Positions 36,801-45,073 of a DNA stretch of 64,000 nt are shown here, in pieces (within the stretch, counting starts at the first letter, position 1; each line of letters begins with the position of its first letter). Made by a program: the position numbers and the translations under genes. This DNA comes from Methylotenera sp. G11 (GTDB taxonomy: Bacteria; Pseudomonadota; Gammaproteobacteria; Burkholderiales; Methylophilaceae): contig NZ_JUHH01000001.1 in assembly GCF_000799735.1 (NCBI RefSeq), forward strand, positions 558,001 through 622,000, given 5' to 3'. The notes under the pieces are model-generated. The model searched no databases. It was not told the origin of the DNA and saw nothing but the letters and a program-made list of their open reading frames with translations.

Positions 36801-38210
36801 CTAGCGCTCGCGCATGGCATCATACCTGGCCTTGATGATGGGCTTGAGCAGATAACTCAGGATGGTTTTCTTGCCAGTTTTTATGTGTACTGTCGCAACC
36901 ATGCCAGGCATGATAGGGAGCGCCTTTTTGCTGGCACTGAACGTGGTTGATTTCGTGCGCACGCGGACAATGTAGAAGCTCTCGGTTTTATCGCCTTTCT
37001 CGGTTGTGATCGTATCCGCGGTGATATTCTCGACATTTGCATCAAGGCCACCGTAGATTGAGAAGTCATAGGCGGTCACCTTGACAGTGGCTTCCTGGCC
37101 GGGGCTGATAAAACCGACATCTGAAGGACGGATTTTGGTTTCCACCAGTAAATTATCCTCCAAAGGTACGATTTCCATCACTTCCATGCCTGGCTGAATC
37201 ACGCCACCGACCGTTGTGACCTTGAGCTGCTTGATAATTCCGGCTACGGGAGACCTCACTGCGGTACGCGCCAGCCTGTCTTCCGCTGCCATGCTGACAG
37301 CACTGGTACCGGCCAGCTCGGCTCTGGCCAGGTTCAGGTCGGCGGCTGCATCGGAGCGGAATTTTGCCATGGAAGCCGTGATTTTGGAGCGTGCCTCGGC
37401 TGAGGCCTGTTCCAGCCGCGGTATCGCCAGACGCGCGGCATCCATCTGCCCTTTCACGTCACTTAACTGGCGTTCCAGACGCAGGATCTCCACCGCCGAC
37501 ATCACGCCCTGGGCGGCCATAGGCTTGCTGATTTTAAGCTCCTGACTCACTAAATCATGGCTTTCCTGCAGCTGCTGGTAACTGGCTTTCTTTTCACTCA
37601 GCTCCTGAGCACGCTGTTCAGCCTGCTGGCGAAGCACCATCATCGCGGTATTCAGTTCCTGCTGGCGCGTTTCCATGAGCATCCGCTCCTCATTGACCAG
37701 CTGCGGGTTGGTTTTCATGAGTTCAGCGGGCGGCTTAAATGGCTGGCCGGTTGCTTCGGCCTCCAGGCGCGACACTTTTGCCAGCAGGGCTTCCTGCTTG
37801 GCCTGCGTCTCATTCATGGATGAAGAAAAACGTGTCGGATCCAGCTTCATGATGATCTGGCCTTTCTGCACCAGATCGCCAACCTTGACCGGAATGTCGG
37901 AAACGATACCGCCTTCCAGATTCTGGATCACCTGCACCTGGCTGGAGGGAATCACCTTGCCCTCGCCCACGGTGATTTCATCGATCTCGGCAAAATAAGC
38001 CCAGATCAGGAAAATGAATATAAATGCAAACACACTGCGGATAATCATGGAACCAAAGCGTGGCGCAGACTCAAACAGTGCAGCATTGCTGTCAGACAGC
38101 AGCTCAATATCGCTGCTGCTTACCTGCTGCGGCTTTATGGAAAAAAATTCAATCAATCTCGAAAACAGCGATATTACGTTTTTCTTCTTTGGATCAGTTT
38201 TTTGCAACAT
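36801..38210 (-). CDS. lapC: Type I secretion membrane fusion protein (LapC-like)
   Basis: A 469-residue HlyD-family adaptor. One membrane helix (~57-76, SVFAFIFIFLIWAYFAEI) leads into a barrel/lipoyl half (GEGKVIPSSQVQVIQNLEGGIV), a long coiled-coil hairpin (~150-320, rich in Q, E and A) and the returning lipoyl/barrel half (RSPVAGIIKQLKVTTVGGVIQPG). It bridges the LapB ATPase to the TolC-like channel. GGAGGATTAA precedes the ATG. Its start overlaps the end of lapB by 17 bp, which indicates translational coupling. Confidence 0.93.
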   Translation of the reverse strand: MLQKTDPKKKNVISLFSRLIEFFSIKPQQVSSSDIELLSDSNAALFESAPRFGSMIIRSVFAFIFIFLIWAYFAEIDEITVGEGKVIPSSQVQVIQNLEGGIVSDIPVKVGDLVQKGQIIMKLDPTRFSSSMNETQAKQEALLAKVSRLEAEATGQPFKPPAELMKTNPQLVNEERMLMETRQQELNTAMMVLRQQAEQRAQELSEKKASYQQLQESHDLVSQELKISKPMAAQGVMSAVEILRLERQLSDVKGQMDAARLAIPRLEQASAEARSKITASMAKFRSDAAADLNLARAELAGTSAVSMAAEDRLARTAVRSPVAGIIKQLKVTTVGGVIQPGMEVMEIVPLEDNLLVETKIRPSDVGFISPGQEATVKVTAYDFSIYGGLDANVENITADTITTEKGDKTESFYIVRVRTKSTTFSASKKALPIMPGMVATVHIKTGKKTILSYLLKPIIKARYDAMRER

Positions 38211-40365
38211 TTAATCCTCCACCTGCTAATGCTTTTAAAATCTGATCTTTTGGCCCGTCTGCAACAATGCGCCCGTTGTCAATGACAAGCAGCCTGTTGA
38301 CCAGGGTCAGCATCGAAGACCGGTGTGTAATCAGTATCAGCGTCTTGCCTTGCGTGTGCTGTTCCAGCTTCACCTTAAGGTTATCTTCGCTGCGATTATC
38401 CAGCGAGTTGCTTGGGTCATCCAGCATCAGGATCGGCGGATCCAGCAGCAGGCCCCGCGCAATTGCCACCGACTGTTTCTGCCCGCTGGACAAGCCGGCA
38501 CCACGCTCGCCTATCGGCATATCGAAACCTTGCGGATGGCGGTTGATGAACTCGGATGCGCAGGAAATGTTCGCGGCACGGATTACCGCCAGGTCATCGA
38601 CATAGGGTGCGCCAAGCACTATGTTGTCACGCACCGTGCCAAAGAACAGCAAAGGCTCATCCGGCACATAACCGATATTCTTGCGCAGTTCTGCCGGATC
38701 AATCTGGCGTATATCGACACCGTCGACCCATATCGAACCTTCTGTAGGCTGGTACAGCCCCAGAATGAGCTTTTCGATGGTGGTTTTACCGGAACCGATA
38801 CGGCCTATGATGCCGAGACGATCACCTGGTTTCACATGAAAAGAGACATTCTGCAATGCCCCGACCTGCTGGCCGGGATAACTGAAACTGACATTCTTGA
38901 ATTCAATCTCGCCTTTAAAGCTCTGGCGATTCACAAAACTCTTTCCTGGCTCGCGTTCAACGGGAAGCGCCATCATGCGGTTGATACCGTCAAGTGCGGC
39001 ACGGGCATGATGAAAGCGGGTCAACAATGAAGCGATTTGCGACAGTGGCGCCAATGCGCGCCCTGATAGCAGGCTGCAGGCCACCAGCGCGCCCATGGTC
39101 ATTTCTTTTTCCGATATCAGGTAAACCCCTGCCACCACTACGCCAACCGTCGCCATAGTCTGGAAGAAAGTGGCGGAGTTCGTCGCCAGCAATGACAGCA
39201 CACGCGCCTTTAAGCTCAGTTTGCCAAGGTGGCCGATCTGCTGTTCCCACCGGCGCTGCATAGGCCCTTCGGCACCGATGGCCTTGATGGTTTCCAGCCC
39301 GGTCAGCGTTTCGATTAAGGTAGCCTGCCGTTGTGAAGATGTGCGGAATGTCTCGCCGATCACGCTTGCGAGCGACTTCTGCACCATGAAAGATACCATC
39401 AGGATCAATGGCGCCGCCACCAGCACCGGAACGACAGCTACGCCGCCCAGCCACCAGATAATGAAAAGGAATATCACCAGGAACGGCAAATCAACCAGGG
39501 TAGTGATCGTTGCGGATGTGATGAATTCACGGAAAGACTCAAACTCCTGCACACTGCTGGCGATGGCGCCTACGGACTGCGGCCGGGCTTCCATGCGGAT
39601 GGCCTGGATCCTCTCAAAAATATTGGCGGATAAAATAATGTCTATTTTTTTGCCGGCAACATCAATGAAATATCCTCTCAGCGTGCGCATCACGAAGTCG
39701 AATATATAAATGACAACGACCCCGACAACAAGCACCCACAAGGTTTCAAACGTATTGTTAGGGACAACGCGATCGTACACATTCATCGTGAATAAAGGTA
39801 TCGCCAATGCAAAGAGGTTCACAAGCAGCGATGCCGCAAGGACTTCGCTATAGATCGGCCAGGCCAGTTTTACCGTATCCCAGAACCAGTTCACAGGACG
39901 TGGAATGAAACTGACATCCGAACGGCTGTCAAACTTGAAAGCCGGTTTAACGTAAATGGCAAAGCCTGTGTAAAGTGCGCCAATTTCCTCCAGCGGCACT
40001 TCCATCTCGGCGGCTCCGGCTTCCGGGCTCAGCAAGCGCACCGATCCATTCCTGGCATTCCGCAGCAGGATGGCTGCCCCGCCATCCTTTAGCAGCAGCA
40101 CTACCGGCAACGTAATATCGGCGATCTTGTCCAATGGGCGTTTCACAACGCGCGCAGTCAAGCCGGCGCGCGCTGCCGCCCGCGGGAACAGGTCGGGGGT
40201 AAGCCGCGATGAATCAAGCGGCAATCCTGCAATCAGGGTTTGGGCTGAAAATGGCCGGTGCTGGATCCTCGTCAGCAACACCAGGCAATTAGTCAGTGGA
40301 TCATCTGGGAGCAAAGCGTCTTTGGGTATATCCCAGGCTTCTTTTTTTATTGCACTTTCAGCCAT
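38194..40365 (-). CDS. lapB: Type I secretion ABC transporter (LapB-like)
   Basis: A 723-residue ABC exporter with an N-terminal C39-like domain (~15-150), a six-helix membrane domain (~165-450) and a nucleotide-binding domain (Walker A GRIGSGKTTIEK, signature LSSGQKQSVAIA, Walker B ILMLDDPSN). The residue after the Walker B aspartate is Asp instead of the usual catalytic Glu, which is worth noting. I start at the ATG at 40365, six bases behind AAGGAA, not at a codon 21 bp upstream. It should export the RTX adhesin together with LapC and the TolC-like protein. Confidence 0.92.
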   Translation of the reverse strand: MAESAIKKEAWDIPKDALLPDDPLTNCLVLLTRIQHRPFSAQTLIAGLPLDSSRLTPDLFPRAAARAGLTARVVKRPLDKIADITLPVVLLLKDGGAAILLRNARNGSVRLLSPEAGAAEMEVPLEEIGALYTGFAIYVKPAFKFDSRSDVSFIPRPVNWFWDTVKLAWPIYSEVLAASLLVNLFALAIPLFTMNVYDRVVPNNTFETLWVLVVGVVVIYIFDFVMRTLRGYFIDVAGKKIDIILSANIFERIQAIRMEARPQSVGAIASSVQEFESFREFITSATITTLVDLPFLVIFLFIIWWLGGVAVVPVLVAAPLILMVSFMVQKSLASVIGETFRTSSQRQATLIETLTGLETIKAIGAEGPMQRRWEQQIGHLGKLSLKARVLSLLATNSATFFQTMATVGVVVAGVYLISEKEMTMGALVACSLLSGRALAPLSQIASLLTRFHHARAALDGINRMMALPVEREPGKSFVNRQSFKGEIEFKNVSFSYPGQQVGALQNVSFHVKPGDRLGIIGRIGSGKTTIEKLILGLYQPTEGSIWVDGVDIRQIDPAELRKNIGYVPDEPLLFFGTVRDNIVLGAPYVDDLAVIRAANISCASEFINRHPQGFDMPIGERGAGLSSGQKQSVAIARGLLLDPPILMLDDPSNSLDNRSEDNLKVKLEQHTQGKTLILITHRSSMLTLVNRLLVIDNGRIVADGPKDQILKALAGGGLNVAKN

Positions 40366-40447
40366 AACGTTCCTTAGCAAAGTCAATTATTGGGCAAATG
40401 GTTATGTTTATAAAATCCGGGGCGGGCTTTGTTTACGGCACCCCGAT

Positions 40448-40795
40448 TTACAGAATCCCATTATCCGACACGACAATATCATTGGTGCCGGACAGTCGCC
40501 CGCGCGCATCAAGCCGGTTAACGATCTTTTCACGCACTTTCGATGGCAGGTCAGTAAAGGTGATGACGTTCTTATCGATCAAGACATCAATCAAGTCCTC
40601 GATAACGCGGATAAAATCAATATCCGATTGCGTTAAATCCATCAATGCATCATTGGTGAGATTCTGGGGTGGGTTGCCGCCAAAAAACCGGAGAATATCG
40701 GCATGGTCATTAGGCAGGAATTCGGTTACATTGGTTTGGGGCCTTAAAAAAATCCCGGTAATCAGACCGGCAGCATCTCGACTTACGTAAGGCAT
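40448..40795 (-). CDS. Small conserved protein next to lapB
   Basis: A 115-residue soluble acidic protein. It opens with MPYVSRDAAGLITGIF and has a conserved-looking DIDFIRVIEDLIDVLIDKNVITFTDLP core. Proteins of this pattern are often database-named 'tryptophan synthase subunit beta-like', but nothing here resembles the PLP enzyme and I would not use that name. The function is unknown. The ATG at 40795 is favoured because AAGGG lies 7 bp upstream; an ATG two codons earlier is too close to it. It lies 82 bp upstream of lapB on the same strand, so it may belong to the secretion operon. Confidence 0.7.
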   Translation of the reverse strand: MPYVSRDAAGLITGIFLRPQTNVTEFLPNDHADILRFFGGNPPQNLTNDALMDLTQSDIDFIRVIEDLIDVLIDKNVITFTDLPSKVREKIVNRLDARGRLSGTNDIVVSDNGIL

Positions 40796-40952
40796 GGTCA
40801 TACCCTTGTATTAATGATTGCGTTTGATAATAACATGGAAAATAATGCGCTTATGTACCACATAATTTGCGGTTATCCATATTAACAATTATTTACAATG
40901 ATCCGCCAGCAGCATGGCTATTATTGAAAAAAACCAAAATGAAGGCAGCACA

Positions 40953-41627
40953 ATGAATTTCCTAGTCAGCAAAAATCCAGTTCTGATTGACCAGTATTGG
41001 AATATTTTGCTGGAACAAGGTTCGTCATTATTACTATCCGACTTCACAGACCTGGTGTGGAGGGCGAAAACATCAGATAAAGGGCTGGTGCTCGTGGACA
41101 CCCAGGTCGATGGCTTTGCCGGGATGCATAGCCTCACCGAGCTGAAACGCATCAACCAAAGCCTCAAAGTGCTCATCATCGCGATTGACCTGACAACCGA
41201 AGACGAGCTGTCGGCACTGGCAGCAGGGGCATCCGGCAGCTGCCGATCCAATCTGCTGCCGGATAAAGTACGCCAGATATTTACCACAGTGCAGGATGGC
41301 GGTGTCTGGATTTCAAGCACGGGGTTACCGCAGTTATTGCAGCGTTTCAAGCGCCTGGAAGAGATGTCGAGTAAAAACGCTCCAAAAAATGAATCTGCCC
41401 AGCAGCATGAAAAAATATCGTCATTGACCCCGCGCGAACGAGAAATCGTAGAATTGGTCGCAAGCGGCGATTGCAATAAAATCATCGCCAGCAAACTCAA
41501 CATTGCAGACCGTACCGTAAAGGCGCATTTGTCAGTGATATTTCAAAAACTGAAAGTCAACGACCGACTGCAATTAGCCTTGCTGGCTAACAAGTCCTTG
41601 GATAATAAAAATCGTGCCGGTTTATAG
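40953..41627 (+). CDS. LuxR-family regulator with atypical receiver
   Basis: A 224-residue protein. The N-terminal ~115 residues resemble a receiver domain (VLVDTQVDGFAGMHSL, then LIIAIDLTTEDELSALAAGASG) but lack the usual acidic pair near the start, so phosphorylation is doubtful. The C-terminal HTH is a clear LuxR/FixJ type (SLTPREREIVELVASGD ... DRTVKAHLSVIFQKLKV, residues ~150-205). I use the ATG at 40953, preceded by AAGGCAG, rather than one 13 codons upstream. It diverges from the small gene of the lapB operon and precedes the riboswitch-controlled cluster. Either could be its target. Confidence 0.85.
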   Translation: MNFLVSKNPVLIDQYWNILLEQGSSLLLSDFTDLVWRAKTSDKGLVLVDTQVDGFAGMHSLTELKRINQSLKVLIIAIDLTTEDELSALAAGASGSCRSNLLPDKVRQIFTTVQDGGVWISSTGLPQLLQRFKRLEEMSSKNAPKNESAQQHEKISSLTPREREIVELVASGDCNKIIASKLNIADRTVKAHLSVIFQKLKVNDRLQLALLANKSLDNKNRAGL

Positions 41628-41715
41628 CCAGGCACTTACAGTCACAACTCCGCATCCGCCCCTATTACTCATACAAAAATCCTGACCTTGCATATGTCTG
41701 GACAGCGTTTATTCC

Positions 41716-41735
41716 CAATGCAGGCGCCTGCATTG
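41716..41735. promoter_or_regulatory. 20-bp perfect palindrome
   Basis: CAATGCAGGC followed by its exact reverse complement GCCTGCATTG. It ends 28 bp before a -35 box. It could be an operator for the riboswitch promoter, or the stem of a terminator for the LuxR-type gene, though no T-tract follows. Confidence 0.45.
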
Positions 41736-41763
41736 CACATTTCTTCATACTCAACTTTAATGA

Positions 41764-41792
41764 TTGACACTTAACAATTCCCACAGTAGGAT
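41764..41792 (+). promoter_or_regulatory. Sigma70-type promoter of the riboswitch transcript
   Basis: TTGACA (41764-41769, perfect -35) and TAGGAT (41787-41792, -10) with 17-bp spacing. Transcription would start near 41799, about 75-80 nt before the riboswitch core. Confidence 0.65.
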
Positions 41793-41869
41793 TGCGGTCT
41801 TTAATGTATGCATTTGATTGAATCACCTGATCAAATGCCATGCAATATATTTAAATTGCGTTAAGTTTT

Positions 41870-41965
41870 TAAAACGATAAAAGGCAAACCATTCGAAAGA
41901 TTGGGGCGCAAAGTTACCGGTCTAATGAGCCCAGGCTCTATGACAGCGGGATTGCTAAATAGAAT
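41870..41965 (+). promoter_or_regulatory. Class I c-di-GMP riboswitch (GEMM-I)
   Basis: The core matches the GEMM-I consensus in order: GGCAAACC, a short helix capped by a GAAA tetraloop (ATTCGAAAGATTGG), the invariant GCGCAAAG, then ACCGG-TCTAATG, a small stem (GAGC-CCAG-GCTC), CTATGA and AGCGGGATTGC. The CTAATG/CTATGA pair is the tetraloop receptor that docks the GAAA loop. It binds c-di-GMP and controls the downstream gene. A CCCCGG followed by TTTTTT (42001-42012) about 40-50 nt on could be the 3' arm of a terminator, with GCGGG of the aptamer as a possible partner. The first gene of the plus-strand cluster begins about 400 nt downstream. Confidence 0.92.
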
Positions 41966-42371
41966 TGCACAGATCGATTCCAACAGCTCTACCCACATAT
42001 CCCCGGTTTTTTGCTTTGTATGCCATCAGCATTCCTACGGCTGCCCTTTTCGTTTTAACGCTGCATGCAATATTAAATGGATGTGTGTTCACAATTTAAT
42101 GCACATCATTTGCCATCATTAAAACTGACTTTTTACAGAGTGAAGACTTATTGCTTAAAAAATAAAAAATCCATTTATTGAATAGTATTTAAAAACAACC
42201 GCATAAAAAAGGCGGTGAAGAATAAATTTGAATGACCTCAACTTTAATCAACAAAGGAATTATTTCGGAAAGTTGGTAATTGTACTGTTATAGCAACTTA
42301 AAACAGTGCCGAAAGCACAGCTGAAAAACATCATCAGTTGCAATTGTCGATCAAAGAAATTTTATTTAAAT

Positions 42372-43028
42372 ATGTTAACTGGATTTTCTGGCAAGACCGC
42401 TGGCGCAACAGCTACAGCCATAGTACCGGCTACCCATTTACTCACTATAGTACAGCGCATACTCAACTCACAGGACAATACTAAAATCACCCTGCCTGGC
42501 ATGGGTGCCATCAGCATATTCCCGCTGCGCCGTGAGTATCACGCTGATGTCGAACACATGGAAGCGTTCTGCACTTCACCTGCTGCAGAATTTGAAATCA
42601 CGCTACTCGACAGCCAGGCGCCAGCTGCGGTCTCACACGCGAAGAGGGATGTCAGGGACCTGCTCTGGCAGCTTGCTTTCTATATTCATGAAGAAAGCCT
42701 CATCGAAGGCTGCTCTGAAAACGATGTGATTCAATTCAGCCGCTGGCCGAACCTGACACGGTTGCCGACCACCCCGAATACAGCGCGGATAAGCGCACTG
42801 CTCACTCGCCACCCTACATCGGTCACGCTGGTGAGGCGTATCCTGGGAATCGATAAAAGTGAAGTAAACCGCGTCATCAGCGCAGCCATCAGCGCCGGTA
42901 TCGTGAATACGGTGAGCCACGCCCCATCCCTGGCAAGCCCTGATTCATCGATCACTGAAACAAAAGCAGTGCCGTCGCAAAAACCCAGCCTGTGGAATTC
43001 CCTGTTCGCAAAAATCTCAAGTCTGTAA
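42372..43028 (+). CDS. Unknown protein with C-terminal winged-helix-like region
   Basis: A 218-residue protein that I do not recognise by name. The N-terminal half is mixed alpha/beta (ATHLLTIVQRILNSQDNTKI, LPGMGAISIFPLRREYHAD) and shows no catalytic motif. The C-terminal half (RWPNLTRLPTTPNTARISAL, then RRILGIDKSEVNRVISAAIS) reads like a winged-helix or effector-type helix bundle. The last 40 residues are low complexity. It is the first gene behind the c-di-GMP riboswitch and ends 3 bp before the small GTPase gene, which suggests a GTPase partner. The start is uncertain: ATG at 42372 or GTG at 42306, neither with a strong ribosome-binding site. Confidence 0.7.
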   Translation: MLTGFSGKTAGATATAIVPATHLLTIVQRILNSQDNTKITLPGMGAISIFPLRREYHADVEHMEAFCTSPAAEFEITLLDSQAPAAVSHAKRDVRDLLWQLAFYIHEESLIEGCSENDVIQFSRWPNLTRLPTTPNTARISALLTRHPTSVTLVRRILGIDKSEVNRVISAAISAGIVNTVSHAPSLASPDSSITETKAVPSQKPSLWNSLFAKISSL

Positions 43029-43031
43029 ACC

Positions 43032-43577
43032 ATGGAAAACAAAATCATTTTTGCAGGTCCGGTCGGATCCGGAAAAACCACATCAATCAGTTCTGTCAGC
43101 GACATTCTGGTAGTCGGTACGGAGGCGAAAGCGACCGACGAGGTTGCACAGCGCAAGGATAATACTACCGTAGCCATGGATTACGGCATCCTGAATCTTG
43201 AAGGTGGCAGTAAAGTGCATCTTTACGGCACACCCGGGCAGGACCGCTTCAACTTCATGTGGGAAATCCTGAGCGAAAACGCGATGGGCTTCGTCATCCT
43301 GATCGATAGCGCAAGGCCAGATCCGCTGGCAGACCTGGACCATTACCTGACGGCATTCAGCAAACCTATCGCTAAATGCAATGGCGTGGTTGTGATTGGC
43401 GTTACCCGCACCGAGCTCAACCCGCAGGGCGGGCTGCTGGATAAACTCCATGAGCGTGTGATGGCGCATCAATTGAATATCCCGATTTTAGAAGTGGACG
43501 GGCGTGAGCGGCAGGATGTGAAACAAATGCTGCTAGCCCTGCTCGCTTTGCTGGACCCAAGCACAAGCCGCCATTAA
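43032..43577 (+). CDS. Ras-like small GTPase
   Basis: A 181-residue single-domain GTPase of the prokaryotic Ras-like/MglA-related class. The P-loop is GPVGSGKTT (residues 9-17), the switch I region TTVAMDYG (45-52), and the G3 motif YGTPGQDRF (65-73), with a Gln as in eukaryotic Arf/Ras proteins. The usual NKxD is replaced by GVTRTEL (123-129), as in related bacterial GTPases. No lipid-attachment signal or membrane helix is seen. Such GTPases are commonly paired with Roadblock/LC7 proteins, two of which lie downstream. The gene sits 3 bp after the unknown protein and 6 bp before the ABC-phosphatase fusion. Confidence 0.9.
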   Translation: MENKIIFAGPVGSGKTTSISSVSDILVVGTEAKATDEVAQRKDNTTVAMDYGILNLEGGSKVHLYGTPGQDRFNFMWEILSENAMGFVILIDSARPDPLADLDHYLTAFSKPIAKCNGVVVIGVTRTELNPQGGLLDKLHERVMAHQLNIPILEVDGRERQDVKQMLLALLALLDPSTSRH

Positions 43578-43583
43578 TCCGAT

Positions 43584-44957
43584 ATGAATAAAATAGTGCC
43601 TATACTGTTACCCGAGCCGCATAAAAGCATGCCTGCAAGCGCTGAGCAGCAAGAAGCCGGCGAAATCCCGACGTCTTCTGCCCCCTTGCTGGTGCTCAAT
43701 AATTTCGGCGTCGCTTTCGGTAAAAAAGTCGTGTTATCCGAAATCACGCTCAGCATCCCTGAGCTGGGAGCATTCGTGCTGCTGGGACCTTCCGGTACCG
43801 GCAAATCGACTTTGTTGCGCACGCTGGCCGGGCTCAGCAGTGCCAGCCCGTCTTTCCGCATGTGGGGTGAAGCCTATTATCGCGGGGCGGTTCTAACCGA
43901 GAAGGAACGGCCGGATCTCGTAGCCCAGAGCGCCCAGCTCATGATGTCCTCGGTACTTGAAAATATCGTGGTAAACCTGCCTGAGCGCAACCAGCTGACG
44001 CGAGCCATGCAATACGATCTTGCCAGGCGCCTGCTTCAGCATGCAGGCCTGGACGAGTTATGCGACAAACTGGACCTCCCCGTGGTGCAACTGCCTTTGG
44101 CACTGCAGCGCCATCTTTCCATTCTGCGCGAGGTAGTGTCCAGCCCGCATCTCTTATGTATCGATGAACCGACCACCGGGCTCAATGACCATGAAAGCGC
44201 CCGCCTGTTGAACTACCTGCGTGAGGAATCGACACGGCGCGCCCTGCTGGTCGTTCTGCACAACCAGCAACATGCAAGGCAGTTAGGTGGTACGGCGATC
44301 CTGATCGCGGGCGGCCAGGTGCAGGAACAGCAAGCAATCCCGCAGATATTCGACAGACCGGTTTCCCATGCGGCACGCGAATTTTCACGCACCGGCTCAT
44401 GCAATGTAGCCAGCCCGGGCACGCCTCCTGAGCATCTTGATGATTCTGTGATACCGGCAAAGCCATTACCCAAGGCAGCGCTGGCAGGATCAAGAAGCCA
44501 GTCCGGACCCCGCGGGTTTTTATGGCTAAAAAAAGGAAAACTCGCAGGCACTCCTGTACCCGGCGTTTATTTCGATATGGAATATGACCTGAAGGCATTG
44601 CAGCGTGTAGGCATCACCACACTGATCACACTGACAGAAACCGCCCTGGATAACGCAAAACTTGCACCTTTCGGGATCAGGAGCATCTGGGAACCGATTC
44701 CCGATATGGAGGCGCCATCAATCGAGCAAGGCATACGCATCTGCAAATTGATTGAAACCCTGCTTACGCAAGGCCAGGTCATTGCGGTGCATTGCCGCGC
44801 CGGGCTTGGCCGTACAGGCACCATACTCGCTGCACACCTGATCTGGGAAGGAAAAGGTTCGCTCAGCGCATTGGAATATGTACGTAGAATCGAACCACGC
44901 TGGGTGCAGTCCGAAGCGCAAGTCAAATTCCTGGAAACGTTTTCAAACAGGGTATGA
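43584..44957 (+). CDS. ABC ATPase fused to dual-specificity phosphatase
   Basis: A 457-residue soluble fusion. Residues ~35-260 are an ABC ATPase with Walker A GPSGTGKST (68-76), a Q-loop VAQSAQ, and Walker B LLCIDEP (190-196). The LSGGQ signature is replaced by QLPLALQRHLS (169-179), and there is no permease partner, so transport is unlikely. Residues ~325-455 are a dual-specificity/tyrosine phosphatase with the catalytic HCRAGLGR (H403, C404, R410) followed by TG, and a likely general acid D374 in IPDMEAPS. This pairing is unusual. It may be a signalling ATPase with a phosphatase output that works with the adjacent GTPase. It starts 6 bp after that gene. Confidence 0.88.
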   Translation: MNKIVPILLPEPHKSMPASAEQQEAGEIPTSSAPLLVLNNFGVAFGKKVVLSEITLSIPELGAFVLLGPSGTGKSTLLRTLAGLSSASPSFRMWGEAYYRGAVLTEKERPDLVAQSAQLMMSSVLENIVVNLPERNQLTRAMQYDLARRLLQHAGLDELCDKLDLPVVQLPLALQRHLSILREVVSSPHLLCIDEPTTGLNDHESARLLNYLREESTRRALLVVLHNQQHARQLGGTAILIAGGQVQEQQAIPQIFDRPVSHAAREFSRTGSCNVASPGTPPEHLDDSVIPAKPLPKAALAGSRSQSGPRGFLWLKKGKLAGTPVPGVYFDMEYDLKALQRVGITTLITLTETALDNAKLAPFGIRSIWEPIPDMEAPSIEQGIRICKLIETLLTQGQVIAVHCRAGLGRTGTILAAHLIWEGKGSLSALEYVRRIEPRWVQSEAQVKFLETFSNRV

Positions 44958-45073
44958 AACACCACCGACATTCAAGAATCATCTCCCGCTCCATAACGAG
45001 ATAGTGATGAGGCAGTAAAAACAGCAAAATAATTGCAACTAACAACTTAATTAATCAAGAAAAGGAATTTTAT

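Larger units (their letters stand above)
41628..42371 (+). other. Long leader region of the GTPase cluster
   Basis: 744 bp without a supported gene. In order it holds a 20-bp palindrome, a promoter, the c-di-GMP riboswitch, a T6 run (42007-42012) and about 360 bp of AT-rich sequence with no clear fold. AAGGA at 42246-42250 is not followed by a usable reading frame. A 73-codon frame at 41901-42122 runs through the riboswitch and is rejected as a gene. Confidence 0.7.

Noticed and set aside
41901-42122. 73-codon plus-strand frame in the long leader
   Set aside because: It begins inside the riboswitch aptamer, has no ribosome-binding site and is Cys/His-rich without a recognisable pattern. The RNA element explains the sequence better.
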